A DNA stretch of 64,000 bases from Haliclystus octoradiatus (lineage: Eukaryota > Cnidaria > Staurozoa > Stauromedusae > Haliclystidae). Both the position numbers and the translations under genes were made by a program. A model generated the notes under the pieces. That model was not told the DNA's origin and searched no databases. It saw only the letters and a program-made list of their open reading frames with translations. Positions within the stretch are counted from its first letter, which is position 1, and each line of letters begins with the position of its first letter. The DNA lies in contig OU744451.1 of NCBI GenBank assembly GCA_916610825.1, positions 8,127,441 to 8,191,440 on the forward strand. Direction: 5' to 3'. Shown here in pieces: positions 1 to 11,467 of the stretch.

Positions 1-359
1 TCCCTATTATGTAGTTCAAAGTCAATTACACTATGCACTACACAATGGCTAGTACAATATTACAGGCAATTCCTGCTGCCCGCGTAGTAAGAATTGCAAT
101 ATAATAGAATAGTTGCAATATTAAAAATCAAATAACCTGTGTAAGTGACCACCTGCGTTGAGTGGTCAAAATATGTAGTATCAATCAAGTCATTCAATAA
201 ATATCAAATTTACGAATGCAGAGAATTGTATGACAGGCTAACACTTGAAATATAGCAATTCATCAAAACAGTAAGAATTTTATTTGGTTAACATACATAA
301 CAAGAAATTTATTATAAAACTGAATTGATTGTAACTTTGATATAAACACATTTATGATT

Positions 360-548
360 AAAGGGTTACCACATACTTGCCATGTTTGTATTCATATTTA
401 CTAAACGAGAAAATGTTAGGAGACACGAGTGAAGCGCTAAAAAATCACGAGCTCCGAGCGAGTGATTTTTAGCTTCCCGAGTGTCTCCCAACATTTTCGA
501 GTTTAGTAAATATGAATACAAACATTTGCAAGCATGTGGTAACCCTTT
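360..548. repeat. Palindromic MITE-like element, about 190 bp
   Basis: The two halves are inverted copies of each other. The outer ends read AAAGGGTTACCAC and its complement, and the arms continue through TTTGTATTCATATTTACTAAAC and the complementary stretch to a centre near 455. No open frame is meaningful here; the short frame across it is a by-product of the palindrome. A small non-autonomous DNA transposon is the simplest reading, but no target duplication was found. The rest of 1-1086 shows nothing I recognise. Confidence 0.6.
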
Positions 549-1086
549 TCTAAAATAAAACAAATGTCGGAATCTCATTCGACGGCGAATTTTCAATTCA
601 TGAATTCACAATTTAAATTTTAGGTTTACCTTGAAACAGCATAGCCTATAATTGTCTTTCATTCTATGTTTTTGTTTTGCATGTTACACTATGGTTACAT
701 GACCAATAACTCATTTACCACGCTTTTTGATAAATAAAAACATCTTGAGCTAAATGTCGTTTTGTAAATCGTAGCCATTATTGAGATATTTATTGGATTG
801 TTATCAAAAAGTTATAAATTCTGTATTTTATCACAGATCATACTTTTTGAAGCTTGCGGTTTTTCCCGGTTTTCGGAGCCATGTTTTACCCTAGGATTTC
901 ATGCACGCTCTTTCGACCAATCAGATCGCAGAAAACCTTCGTGATATTTTAGAAATCGTTTTCCTAGTATAATTGGATATATTTCAATAACAATTTTTTA
1001 AATGACAAATAGAAGAATAAAAGAAGATAGTATGCATTAATTTGAACATAAGTGGTATTGTATACAGTCCTGTGTGAGACTTCATA

Positions 1087-3629
1087 TTAATCAAGAACTA
1101 TAATGGCATTATCGGTTTTGGGACGTTTTGCAGGTGAGGGATTCTGTTTCTGATCTTCTAAAGAAATTAGTTGAATGTTTTCTTTTTGTAGATTTTCATA
1201 TTCTATGATAACTGATTCTGGAATGACTTCTAGTAAATCTCTCAATTTAGATGTTGATTTTTCGACCCAAATTTTATTCTTAGCATATGATTTCGTTACA
1301 ACCAACGTGTATGGAGTACGTGACATTTCCGTATTACATGTCACATCTAATTCTTTCAACTTTTGTTCAATATGCAAACGCCGATTTTGTGCTACTTTGA
1401 AACGCCATACTTTCTGTAGACTACTTAAATATTTGTCAACAGCTTTACAATCACTACATGGACATGTATCTTGCAGCTTAACATCAGTTGACCATGGGCT
1501 GTTTGCAATATTATTAGCCTTATCTGAAATAGGTTTCACACTTTTGTAAACAACAGTTGCCAATTTAACAAAAGTTGGTTCTTCTCCGGCAATAGATTTA
1601 GTAAGACCTCTACCAATTTTATTGATTTCAGCAATCAATTTATTTTCAAACCGTTTTTTATCGTTAACGAATTCAACCAAGATAGCTTGTGTTATTTTAA
1701 CAAGGCAATCTCGACAATCTAGATGATATGCTAGTTGATAGAGATTCCCAATTTGGCCATCAGCTTGATTATACCGATTTGAAGATTTTTTAGTAGCGTC
1801 ACTTTTCAATATTTTGCAGAATGTTGCTGTCAACAGAGGGACCATCGTTTTCAGGAACTCTTTAAATTTTATTCTTACTTTCATATCTTCACCTATTTTG
1901 CTGGAATCTCCATTATCAACATGTTTCGCAAGTAACTCTTTAATCATTTTGATGCTGAATTGAAACATCTCTTCATTTGAAGTAATTCTTACAATAGCAT
2001 TTCAAATGCTGCCACCATATCCGGATGGTAAAATTTGTTTATAAAGTAATCGAATAACTTAACATGATGTGCTGCGTCACGTGTTTCAAACTTTTTTGCA
2101 GCACCTTTTACAGCCTCTACTATGCCACCTAGTCCAATAAACTCAGAAATAGTATTGATCTGTGTTTTAAAATCTTCCCCCCTATCTATAAGTCGGTAAT
2201 AAGTATCACTAAAAGTCATTTTTTCGTTAGCAATCAACATATCTCGAAAGATGATCACAACGTTTTCTTTACAGCCCATCATCATTGACGCTTTAATAGC
2301 ATCTTTAACACGCCTAGATTTGTCATACATGTCTTTACATCCATTCCATGCAGTAGCTACGCATCTACACATTGCAACACATTTTTCTTTGATCTTCGCA
2401 TCAGTTTTATATTCCTCACTCTCTAAATGTTCAAATAATATTTTAATCATGCATGAAAAATTGGAACGACCCTCAAAATAAAGCAACTTATCGGTTCTGA
2501 CCATGACAAGTACAGCACGTCTATACCAACGATCAACATTGACGCCACAATTGCCGGTGTCTTTACCTTTCTCTTTATCATACTTTCCAGGTTGCGTATC
2601 ACCAATTAGTTCTTCTTCGGAATCAATCCGAATTTCACCAAATCGACACTTTTTGTTATCCTCATTAATAAAATGGGATAACGTGTAATCTTTTTCTTCA
2701 GGATCAAATTTTTCAATCCATTCTGAGCCATCTCCATTTTCATGACGTTCGTACATGGCCAAAAATAACTTCATAGCTGGTTTCATTTTTTTGCATAACC
2801 GTGAAAAATAATCCACAGTTGACCGATCACTGTTTTTTAATTTCTTGAAAGAGAGTTCGGCAGTTGTGTACTTATGATCAAGTAGGATTGAAACCCTTTC
2901 TGCTTCTTTCCCGGCTATCTCTAATGCATTTATTGCTTCATCACTTGATTTCATACAATGTAGAGATGTTGGTATCTTCGTCTGTTTCCCATAAAATAAA
3001 TTATATACAAGACATAGTCTATAGCCTGATGTAAGTATTTTAACTTCATGCATACAATCTGCATAGAAGGCTGCGTACTGAATACTTGTTTCGCTACATT
3101 TCGAGAAGTCATATTTTTTTGTTTGATTTTGATGATGCACTTCTAATATTCCACCTTCAAAAGTTGATGGCAAACATATTACTAATGTACTAAACATTCC
3201 TGGAACTTTTTCAGAATCACGATGTGGTCCAAATAAGCTACCCTCGTTGTAAAGAAGTAATTTATATAGTTCGTACTTGATGATGAAAATTCCTTCTAAA
3301 CCAAGATCTTCACCAATTTTGTTGATTAATTTGCCCATAAAGTCTTTATTCCACATTGGATTTTCAATTTTAAAGTTATTTGGCTCTAACTGCCAAGTTT
3401 TACGTACAGTTTCATCGTAAATAGTTTGGTCTTTTCTACCAAAGGGAGCAAGAGAACATTTTTCACGGATTGCTTGTGCATGAAATTCTGGTAGAGGCAA
3501 CGAAATAAGTCCAACGTCTTTGACTCTTATTGAAGGAAAAAAAGGATCTAGCTTACCACCAGTTGAGAAAGACCCTGGACTGCACTCACGATTTCGTAAG
3601 AGATCTTCAATAGCAACCTTGTAAGACAT
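1087..3629 (-). CDS. 2-oxoglutarate/Fe(II) dioxygenase-domain protein, paralogue A (one frameshift)
   Basis: First of three related minus-strand genes. It is read in two blocks: 3629-1989 (546 aa) and 1968-1087 (293 aa), which together match the length of paralogue B. Residues 1-80 are an N-terminal module shared by all paralogues (FSTGGKL, IRVKDVG, TWQLEP). Residues about 110-215 form a prolyl-4-hydroxylase-like fold with Fe ligands H136, D138 and H194 and the likely 2OG-binding R204. A long helical region and a Cys cluster (CPCSDC) follow near the C-terminus. Enzymes of this fold hydroxylate proteins or small molecules; the substrate cannot be told. The two blocks change frame around 1968-1990. 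A 22-nt gtaag...aag stretch there is too short for a normal intron, so a frameshift or sequence error is more likely. The MSYK start agrees with paralogues B and C. Confidence 0.8.
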
Positions 3630-3693
3630 ATTTTGTGAATAAATATGTTTTCAATGTTTTTAACTTTCAGGTTCGTTGATTGAATGAAGTGCT

Positions 3694-3738
3694 TCACGTG
3701 CGTCCACTGTCTTTCCCGCGCTTTTTGTGAAACTCCCC
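3694..3738 (-). promoter_or_regulatory. Conserved upstream block of gene A: E2F-like site plus CACGTG
   Basis: TTTCCCGCGC (3712-3721) followed by TTTTTGTGAAACTCCC lies about 83 bp upstream of the gene A start. CACGTG is about 12 bp away on the gene side. The same GC-rich decamer recurs upstream of genes B and C, while the surrounding spacer differs. TTTCCCGC matches the E2F consensus; that it acts as one is inference. Confidence 0.5.
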
Positions 3739-5071
3739 CATTCTCGATTCGAGGCTGAAGATGATGTTTGTTGGTCACTAGAACGTATAGAGTCATTTTT
3801 AACGAAAACATATTTTTAGAGAAAGCTGGTTGCACATTTAATTTCTTACCGACATTACTCGTTTTTAAAAGAAATTCACATTTGGCAAATGATTCTATTT
3901 TGCAACTGCTTCATTTACCTTATTCTCATAAGTATGCACACTTTATCGTTTGGTGTCTTCTACTTCTATAATGCCAAGGGACCCAAGGCTATATAGTGGC
4001 AAGTATATGGCAAACTGGGCAAATCATAGTTTATATAGTGAGACTCTCACAGTGAGACTCTCACTATATAAACTATGGACAAATACTGAAGTCCGCTGAA
4101 AGTCCAGCGCCGTAAAAGATTAATTTACTTACAGGGTTTGTTCTGAATAATTCTATAGACTGAACAAATCACTATTTCAGAAAGGAGTATTACATATTTT
4201 GTTTCTAAGTAAATGCGCGTGGGCAGTGGGCACTGTTATTCATGTATAGATTTTATCATTTTAGTGTAGTAAGTCTGTGCCACATTAATATGTCGATTGC
4301 ATGAGAATGGTGAAGGCATTTACGTATTTTATATTAATTAGAAATCTGTAGCGGATTGGATTCTTATCCGACAAAATATGAATCCGAATAATGTTTAATC
4401 CTTTTCTCCTTTCATGATAACGATACTATCAAATTCGTAAATAATAGTTAATAACTCAGCATCTAGATATTAATATCTCTTAAAATGAGAATCCGATCTG
4501 ACCCAAAAGCATCGTTGAAAAGTCCGATCCAATCCGAAATAAAACGTAAAACACATCTCAGAATCTGATAAAAACACTTTTCAAATTAGATTTGCATAAT
4601 ATTTGTTTCTAAGTTTCATTTGAAATTATTATTTGTGCTGCTGGCTATAGCAATTTTTATGAATTATACATTCACCGTGATTTGTGTTGTTCCTTGCGTA
4701 GCAATATGTTAGGCGTGGCGTAAGAGGGACGGCACACTATGAATTATAACTGCGAAACAACCATCAATGCACAAATTATTGATTACAAAGACAGGAAGCG
4801 GCAGGCAGATATGAAAGTGGTAGAGGTATTTCAAAATATTTAATCATCACATGTATTTTGGTACACTAATACATTAGACAGTTACAAGTTGATTTCCGCA
4901 TTGACAATTGTTTAACTAATACATTGTCGTCAATATATATAATTTGTAATACATAAAAGCGACCTTTGATAAAGAAGTTGACCCTAAAAACTACCTTAAA
5001 AATGTTATAAATATAAGTTGTCAGTGATATGAAAAAGACAAAATATGAAATGTCAAGTATTGTATGGCCAT
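3739..5071. other. Spacer between genes A and B
   Basis: No gene is supported. It contains a near-perfect hairpin at 4025-4077 and a possible MITE at about 4350-4540 whose ends share the inverted word CGGATTGGAT. The rest is AT-rich single-copy-looking sequence. Confidence 0.5.
4025..4077. repeat. 53-bp near-perfect inverted repeat (hairpin)
   Basis: The arm CATAGTTTATATAGTGAGAC meets its complement almost at once, with about one mismatch and essentially no loop. A stem of some 26 bp could form. It may be a tiny MITE remnant; its function is unknown. Confidence 0.7.
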
Positions 5072-7582
5072 TTATGACTTAAGACGCTTGGCAGAAGTCG
5101 TGTTTTCATTTATTAAAGAACTTTTATTCTTTTTCTGTTGCACATATTCTTTGACAACAGATTCTGGAATGATTTCCATCAAACTTTTCAATTCAGTTGC
5201 TTCGTTCTTTATCTTTTCATCAAGATTAGAGAATGATTTTGTAACAACTAAAACTGGTGGTGTAGTAGTTTTAACAACACGATGCAGTACATTCAATTCA
5301 CCAAACATTTTTGACGATAGTGTATTCTCCAGATGATTACGCCTCCGTGGTGGGATTTTAAAATGTCCAATATCTTGACTCTTTTTAGCCAGAAATGTAT
5401 CTATCATTTTACAATCGTTACAGTTAGAACAGGTAGTTTCAAGTTTAATATCAGTTGCCCATGGTTTTTTTCTCAGACAAATATTCTTTTCTGATCTGAT
5501 TTTAACATCTTTGTATGCAGCTGTTGATAACTCGATAAATGTTGGTTGCATAACTGCAACAGATCTTGTGAGATGTTTACTAATACCCTTTACCGTATGT
5601 ATGACTGTACTTCCATAATAGGTTTGATCAACAGTGAGCAATGCTAAGGTTGCTTGAGTAATCATTTTCAAACAATCTGGGAGATTTGATTCATATGCAA
5701 GTTGATAAGTACTTGCAATGTTACAATTTGGACTATCAAGATGCGGACGGGATAAACCGTATAAGTAAGAAAAACTTGATTTATTTGTTTGAGCTTTTTG
5801 TCTGAGTAGCAATTTACAGAGTATTGCAGTGATCAGCGTCACCATTGCTTGAAGGAATTCTTGGAACTTCTTTTGAATTGTCTCGTCAGAATTAATTTTA
5901 TTTGTTTCTGCATTTTTTATATATTTGACACATAACTTGTACAGTAGCTGAATATTACCTGAAAATCGTTTTTCGTCAATCATATTTACTTCAAGAACAG
6001 ATTTAAGTACTCCAAGTAAACCATCATGATCAAACTCTATTGCTGAATATTCTAAAAATTTCAATAATCCTGACAAATCCTTCCTCATCTTTGCTGAAGC
6101 AAATATTGTAATTTCAAAGAACTTATCGATACCAATAAAATTACCAACATCCTTAAGCACTGACAGGTATTTATCATAGCATGGAAAATCCGATGTGTCA
6201 TTTAAAAGCTTTTCAAAGACTTTTAAAACATTCTCTTTATCACCAAAAAGCACCAGTGCCTCTAATAATGCAATACCTCTGGTATGTTTATGAAAACTTT
6301 CTAACCAATACTCAAGTGCAACGTCACACATTTTTCTATATTTTTCTTTAGCTTTCTCGTCTGTTTTATGTTCACCATCTTTTAATTCACTTATTAATTC
6401 TTCCATCATTCCTGAATAATTGGAACGTGCTTTGAAATCAAATATATTTTTATCTGGGATCATAACAAGGACAGCATTTTCATCGTTATCATCATCAGAG
6501 TCATATGAATCAATATCACCGATTACTTCGTATGATTCAATCGATATATTTTTTAAAGTACATTTCCAGAATAAACCTCGATAATCGCTTTGCTCAATAA
6601 AATTAGATAGTTGATATTCAGTATCATCGGACTCAAATGGATCAAAACGTGCGGCATAAGCACATCTTATTTCAGAACTTCGATTAATTTCAAGATTTGC
6701 TAGATACATATGCATTGGATTTTTCATTTTTTTACATAACCTTGAAAAATAATCCACAGTTTTACAATCACGATGTTTTAAATTTTCAAAAGAGAGTATG
6801 TCTTCTGGGTATTTTTCTTCTAATAAAATAGTTATTCTCTCCGTTTTATTTTCAATTGATTCCAAAGTTTTGACTGCTTCATTATTTGATTTCATACAAT
6901 CCAACGCTGTTGGCAATGTATTTTTAGTATCATCATAAAATAAATTATATATCAAACATATCTTGAAACCAGATTTTAGAAACTTTTCTTCGTATGAACA
7001 ATCATCATAAAATGCTGCATATTGTAAACTTGTGCTACTCAACTTTTCAAAATCATAAATTTTCTTATCATTTTGGTATTGTACTTCTAATGCTCCTCCT
7101 TCAAATGTTGATGGTAAACAAATAATTAAAGTTCCAAATTTCCCTGGGATTCTTTCCTTGACCATATCTTTTTTAAATGAGCTGCCTTCGTCATAAAGAA
7201 TCAATTTATCAAGTTCAGATCTAACAAACATGTTGTTTTTCAAACCAAGTTCTTTTGCAATTGAATCAAGTAATCCTTTCATCAATATATTATCCCAATC
7301 CTTATTTTCTATTTTGATATCATTTGAATCTATTTGCCATATTTTAGGAACGAATTCATCATCAATAGTTGTGTCTTTAGAGCCAACAGAACATTTACTG
7401 ACTTTACTACGAATTGCTTGAGCTTGGAATTCTTGGACAGGCAGAGAAATGATTCCTACGTCAGTGACTCGTATGCTGCCAATACAAGCAAAAACAGCAT
7501 ACGACCTATCACCTGTTGAGAATAATCCAATGCTGTTATCACGATTTCGTAATAATTGTTTAATAGTACCTTTATATGACAT
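5072..7582 (-). CDS. 2OG/Fe(II) dioxygenase-like protein, paralogue B (probable pseudoenzyme)
   Basis: A single open frame of 836 aa, colinear with paralogues A and C over its whole length: N-terminal module 1-90, dioxygenase-like fold about 115-220, helical middle, and a C-terminal Cys cluster (CSNCNDC) followed by the conserved IPESVVKEY segment. Aligning on the IPG and LPSTFEGG words, the Fe ligands of the relatives are replaced: His becomes D139, Asp becomes V141, the distal His becomes Y197, and the 2OG-binding Arg becomes K207. The fold words are kept and there is no internal stop over 2.5 kb. This suggests a protein retained for a non-catalytic job rather than a decaying copy, though recent loss of activity without time for decay cannot be excluded. 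The start MSYK matches the paralogues. No intron is needed. Confidence 0.85.
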   Translation of the reverse strand: MSYKGTIKQLLRNRDNSIGLFSTGDRSYAVFACIGSIRVTDVGIISLPVQEFQAQAIRSKVSKCSVGSKDTTIDDEFVPKIWQIDSNDIKIENKDWDNILMKGLLDSIAKELGLKNNMFVRSELDKLILYDEGSSFKKDMVKERIPGKFGTLIICLPSTFEGGALEVQYQNDKKIYDFEKLSSTSLQYAAFYDDCSYEEKFLKSGFKICLIYNLFYDDTKNTLPTALDCMKSNNEAVKTLESIENKTERITILLEEKYPEDILSFENLKHRDCKTVDYFSRLCKKMKNPMHMYLANLEINRSSEIRCAYAARFDPFESDDTEYQLSNFIEQSDYRGLFWKCTLKNISIESYEVIGDIDSYDSDDDNDENAVLVMIPDKNIFDFKARSNYSGMMEELISELKDGEHKTDEKAKEKYRKMCDVALEYWLESFHKHTRGIALLEALVLFGDKENVLKVFEKLLNDTSDFPCYDKYLSVLKDVGNFIGIDKFFEITIFASAKMRKDLSGLLKFLEYSAIEFDHDGLLGVLKSVLEVNMIDEKRFSGNIQLLYKLCVKYIKNAETNKINSDETIQKKFQEFLQAMVTLITAILCKLLLRQKAQTNKSSFSYLYGLSRPHLDSPNCNIASTYQLAYESNLPDCLKMITQATLALLTVDQTYYGSTVIHTVKGISKHLTRSVAVMQPTFIELSTAAYKDVKIRSEKNICLRKKPWATDIKLETTCSNCNDCKMIDTFLAKKSQDIGHFKIPPRRRNHLENTLSSKMFGELNVLHRVVKTTTPPVLVVTKSFSNLDEKIKNEATELKSLMEIIPESVVKEYVQQKKNKSSLINENTTSAKRLKS

Positions 7583-7639
7583 CTTTTCGCCAGTTTTGAT
7601 AAAATGTCATTCAGCATTCACTCAATCGACCATAAAAAA

Positions 7640-7680
7640 CGTGTTGGATTAATTATTTTCCCGCGCTTATGTAATTAAAC
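7640..7680 (-). promoter_or_regulatory. Conserved upstream block of gene B: E2F-like site plus ACGTG
   Basis: TTTCCCGCGC at 7657-7666, followed by TTATGTAATTAAACGCCC, lies 75 bp upstream of the gene B start. An ACGTG core is nearby at about 7640. The arrangement repeats that of genes A and C, with less conserved flanks. The regulatory role is inferred. Confidence 0.45.
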
Positions 7681-8282
7681 GCCCTCTACGGTCTCGCGTG
7701 TGCCTCCAGAATAGAACTGTTGAAAAGGAGGCAATCCCTAGTTGAGCGACCACTGTTTGATCCGACCATCCGAACACTGATCCGACAGGTCAACAGGTTT
7801 AAGATTCGATCAGCTTCAATAACATAATTAATCAATTTGATAGTGTACATATAAATTACATGTTAACCTGTGACAAGCCATATAAAGTGGCTAAGTTTCT
7901 TTAGAATACTATTCATTAATTGGCAGGGCATGTGATCTATTGATCCGTAAATAGCCATGGTTAAAAAACAAGACTCAATACGAAGTGTACGTACATACGC
8001 ATTACACAACAGTAAAACTGAAACACTTTCAACTTTTAGTTAACAGAAAGTACAATACTAATTTTACTATAAGTATATAATAATACAGAAATAGTATATG
8101 CTATTAAAATATCATATCATTATTTATTTACTTCTTCTTGTCAGCTCTTTTTCTTCAGAACTGCAAGAAATAAAACCTGCAAATAGATAGCTTTAAACAA
8201 TAAGAATTTACATAATTGTAATATTTTTGAAATAAATGGTATTTAAATTCCGTATGTCAGAAGTATTTCGTCGATGATGGTA
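7681..8282. other. Spacer between genes B and C
   Basis: About 600 bp of AT-rich spacer. I see no gene, RNA or clear repeat in it. Confidence 0.5.
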
Positions 8283-9471
8283 TCAATCAAGAATAATAAT
8301 TGTGTCTGGTTTGGGTCGTTTGGCAGGAGTGGGATGATTATTTTCCAACAAAGTCAAAGGAATTCTATCTTGTTGTTGCTGTTCATATTCCTTGATGACA
8401 GATTCGGGAATAATTTCAATTAAATCTTTCATTTCATTAGCTTCTTTTTGAATTTTTATATCAAGTTTTGTGAAAGTCTTGCTCACTACTAACGTTTGAG
8501 GTTTAATGGATGTATCTGTGTAACACAACACGTCTAACTGATTAACTTTAATCAATTGTTTCTCAATATGCGAACGTCTCCCCTGTCCCATTTGGAAACG
8601 TGCAACTTCTTGTTGCTTTTTATTGAGAAATTGATCGACAGCTTTACAATCCTTACAATTCGTGCAGAGACATTTGGTTTGAACTTTGATATCAGTTGCC
8701 CATGGTTGTTTTCTTTGAATAATTGTTTTCTCAGATTTGTTTTTAAATTGCTTGAAAAGTGCTGTAGCTAATTTGATAAATGTTGGTTCAGTTTTAGCAA
8801 CTGATTTTGTAAGACTTTGACTAATAGTCTTCATTGCAGATACCAATGTATTCGAAAAATTATGTTTTTCTTCAGCAAGTAAAGCTAAAGCTGATTCGGA
8901 TATTTTTCTCAAACAATCATGACATTTTAGGTTAAATGCAAGTTGGTACATATCTGCAACATCAGAGTTTGTATAATAACGATGATAATAATTGTAAGGC
9001 TTTTGTGTCTTTATTAATCGACAAAATATTTGGGTTAGAGATGCAACCATTCTTTGGAGAAATTCTTGAAATTTCAATTGAACAAGCTCATCATCATTAA
9101 TTTTTAATGTTTCTCCATTTTTTATATATTTGCTTGTTAAATCTTTTACTATCTTGATATTACTTGAAAAATTGCCCTCATCGGTTATAGTTTTTTCAAT
9201 GATACTTTGAAGCAATTCTAGCATCCCGACATGTTTAAATTCTTTTGAAAAATCTTCTAAAAATGTCAAGTACCCAGATAAAAATCGCTTTTCTTGTTTT
9301 TCAATTACATCTTTCACAATCTCAAAAAAATCCTCAACTCCAATAAAATTTCCAACCTCTTGGAACAATGATAAAAACTTTTCCCTGGTTGATATGTTAT
9401 AGGAGTTGGATAGAAGCTTTTTGAAAACAACTTTTACATTATCTTTATCTGCACAAAGGATCAGTGCCTTC
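8283..9471 (-). pseudogene. Gene C, 3' half (cut off by transposon)
   Basis: The C-terminal half of a third dioxygenase-family gene. An ATG-initiated frame of 361 aa covers 9368-8283, but the frame stays open upstream to the transposon edge at 9471. It matches paralogue B from the helical middle (EVGNFIGVEDFFEI) through the Cys cluster CLCTNCKDC to the terminal KRPKPD motif. The residues at the break, KAL followed by ILCAD, continue in frame from the 5' half that ends in KAL on the other side of the transposon. The intact ancestor was one unspliced frame of about 840-850 aa. Without a promoter this half is probably not expressed as it stands. Confidence 0.85.
9463..9471. repeat. 9-bp target site duplication of the Mutator-like element, left copy
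   Basis: AGTGCCTTC sits directly outside the left inverted repeat and recurs exactly at 18966-18974 outside the right one. Nine bases is the typical duplication size of Mutator-like elements. It falls within a KAL codon stretch of gene C. Confidence 0.93.
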
Positions 9472-9660
9472 GCGAATTTTTTTTTCCGCGACAGTCAGCG
9501 CATCATCGATAGTCAGGCGCATCATTTCTTGTGCGTTTTACATCAGTAAACTACTATCTCCCAGGCTATCAAATAAATATCTTAGTGAATTTGAGCGCGA
9601 TTACACATAATTTTGAAGTTTGTAAGTTTTATAGCACATTGTTGAAGTTTAAGCTAATAA
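9472..9660. repeat. Left terminal inverted repeat of the MULE, likely promoter
   Basis: It matches the reverse complement of the right end (about 18770-18965) with few differences. The zinc-finger gene's ATG (9663) begins immediately after it, so the repeat must hold that gene's promoter and 5' leader. The right repeat plays the same part for the transposase gene. Confidence 0.88.
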
Positions 9661-9662
9661 TT

Positions 9663-11467
9663 ATGGGTGATCTTAGTAACGACTTGAAATGTGTCGTGTG
9701 CAAAGGAGCAATCACTGCTGCTCATGTATGTGAAAAATGTAAGGAGCCTGTGCATACATTATGCGGGAGTAGAAAAGACGGAGAAGAAGGATACGGGGTG
9801 GCACTAATATGCAATAACTGTAATGACAAAGAAGAAGAGCCGAAAATTGCTGAAAATATATCAACAACAGCCGGGCAATCGAAAAAGATCACGGGATACC
9901 ATGCTTTTTTGAAGAAGGCTTCTGTAAGTAAAAACTTTTATACTTACCTGCGTAATAGTTTTTGTGTAAAAATGTTATTGTTGGGTTAACGTTATTGTTT
10001 GACATGGTTTTAGAACTTTTAGTGCATCTCTATCATGGTTGTAGATTGTATTCAGGCCTATTTGAATGTATTGTCCTATTAAAACTCTGTATTTTTCTCA
10101 TAAGCATAATGATATATGTTTACTTACTGTACCTTACAGGGAATTATCACTGACAAAATTCCTGATGCAGATCTCTCAACAATCAGTCACAATGCTTCAT
10201 TGATGTGGCAAATGTCCGACCCTGAAGTCCGAAAGGTGAGTTTATTTCAATATATTCTAGTCATAAGTAAGTCACTCTACTAGCTTAGGGTAGCCTAAGC
10301 TACAAATTTTTTGATTCTATAAGAGAGAACACCCTTTATAGGAGCACAAACCTGAAGAAATGTCCAAGGTTAAGAACAAATATATTTATTGTTTTCAATT
10401 GTAGGCCTACTGTATCCAGGTACCAGGTTCAGTAGTTGCATATTGCTGTTTCGAATTAGTATGACCACTAGTAATTATAATCACACAATCAAAACAAAAA
10501 CACGTTATGTAAACCTTTCAAGGCATAGTACACATATTTTAATAGCTGTATAGCATACAATTAAAATAGATATAGCATGAGCCTGTTATCAAGAAAATAA
10601 GAAACGATTAAATTTTCCAATGCAATCATTTCTAAGAACACATAGTATCATGTAAATTTCCACACCTTATAGGCCTAACCAAAAGCGGTTTATATAACAA
10701 TAGTAATACTTCTATCCATCTAGATATTGAGCCTTTGTAATGTTCAAAATCAACTAGGTAAAGATAAATGCAGTGTCAGTCGAGGCTATTCAATCAGAAG
10801 ATATCTGTCATCTCTATGAATCATGAAAAGGTCAAATCAGCGCTATACTGCAGTTACTTGAATCAGTGACCACCCCGCTTAATTCACAGCATCAACCTGA
10901 TTTAAATAAATTTTCCACGTCAATCTTTATATTGTAGAGGCAATATTTATTTCATAGATGTATAATTTCAATTCACAATTTAGCCACATTTTGTGTACTT
11001 GACATTATGCAAGATGTTATTGTTATTGTTGAAAGATGACATCCAGCATTCATCATGACGATAATAATCTTAATTTTTGATTTGGCAATTGTTAGGATTG
11101 GCAACGTCAGGGTCAGCTGCTTCGAGAAGACATTGATTGTGGAATTGTCAATTACAGTTGTGGAAAATGTAAAAAGACTTTCAAAAGAGAGAAAGATATG
11201 AAATATCATGTGAAAAACTGTGTTTCATGTGCGTGTGATGTATGTGGCAAACAATTTGGCAATCTGACATCTTTAAAAAGGCATATACCTGTTCATACCG
11301 AACAGTTCAGATGCAATGTTTGCTCAAAGCAATGCTCAACGAAATTTATGCTGAACAGACACTCAGCAAGTCACAGTGACGAGAAAATATTTAAATGCAG
11401 TATTTGCACATCTGCATTTAAATCGTCTTCAAATCTGCAAAGACATAAACGGCAGCAGCATTGTTGA
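9663..11467 (+). CDS. MULE accessory zinc-finger protein, 242 aa, three exons
   Basis: Exons 9663-9923, 10140-10235 and 11096-11467, all joined in phase 0 at gtaagt/cag, gtgagt and ttgttag junctions. Residues about 8-55 hold a C4HC3 (PHD-like) pattern: CVVC, CEKC, HTLC, CNNC. The last exon holds four C2H2-type fingers: one C2HC-like (CGKC...HVKNC) and three more (CDVC, CNVC, CSIC). Between them is a short linker with the segment SLMWQMSDPEVRK. It lies just inside the left terminal repeat, divergent from the transposase at the other end. DNA transposons of several groups carry a second DNA-binding protein; here a role in binding the ends or chromatin is inferred only. I do not recognise a named family. 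Confidence 0.8.
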
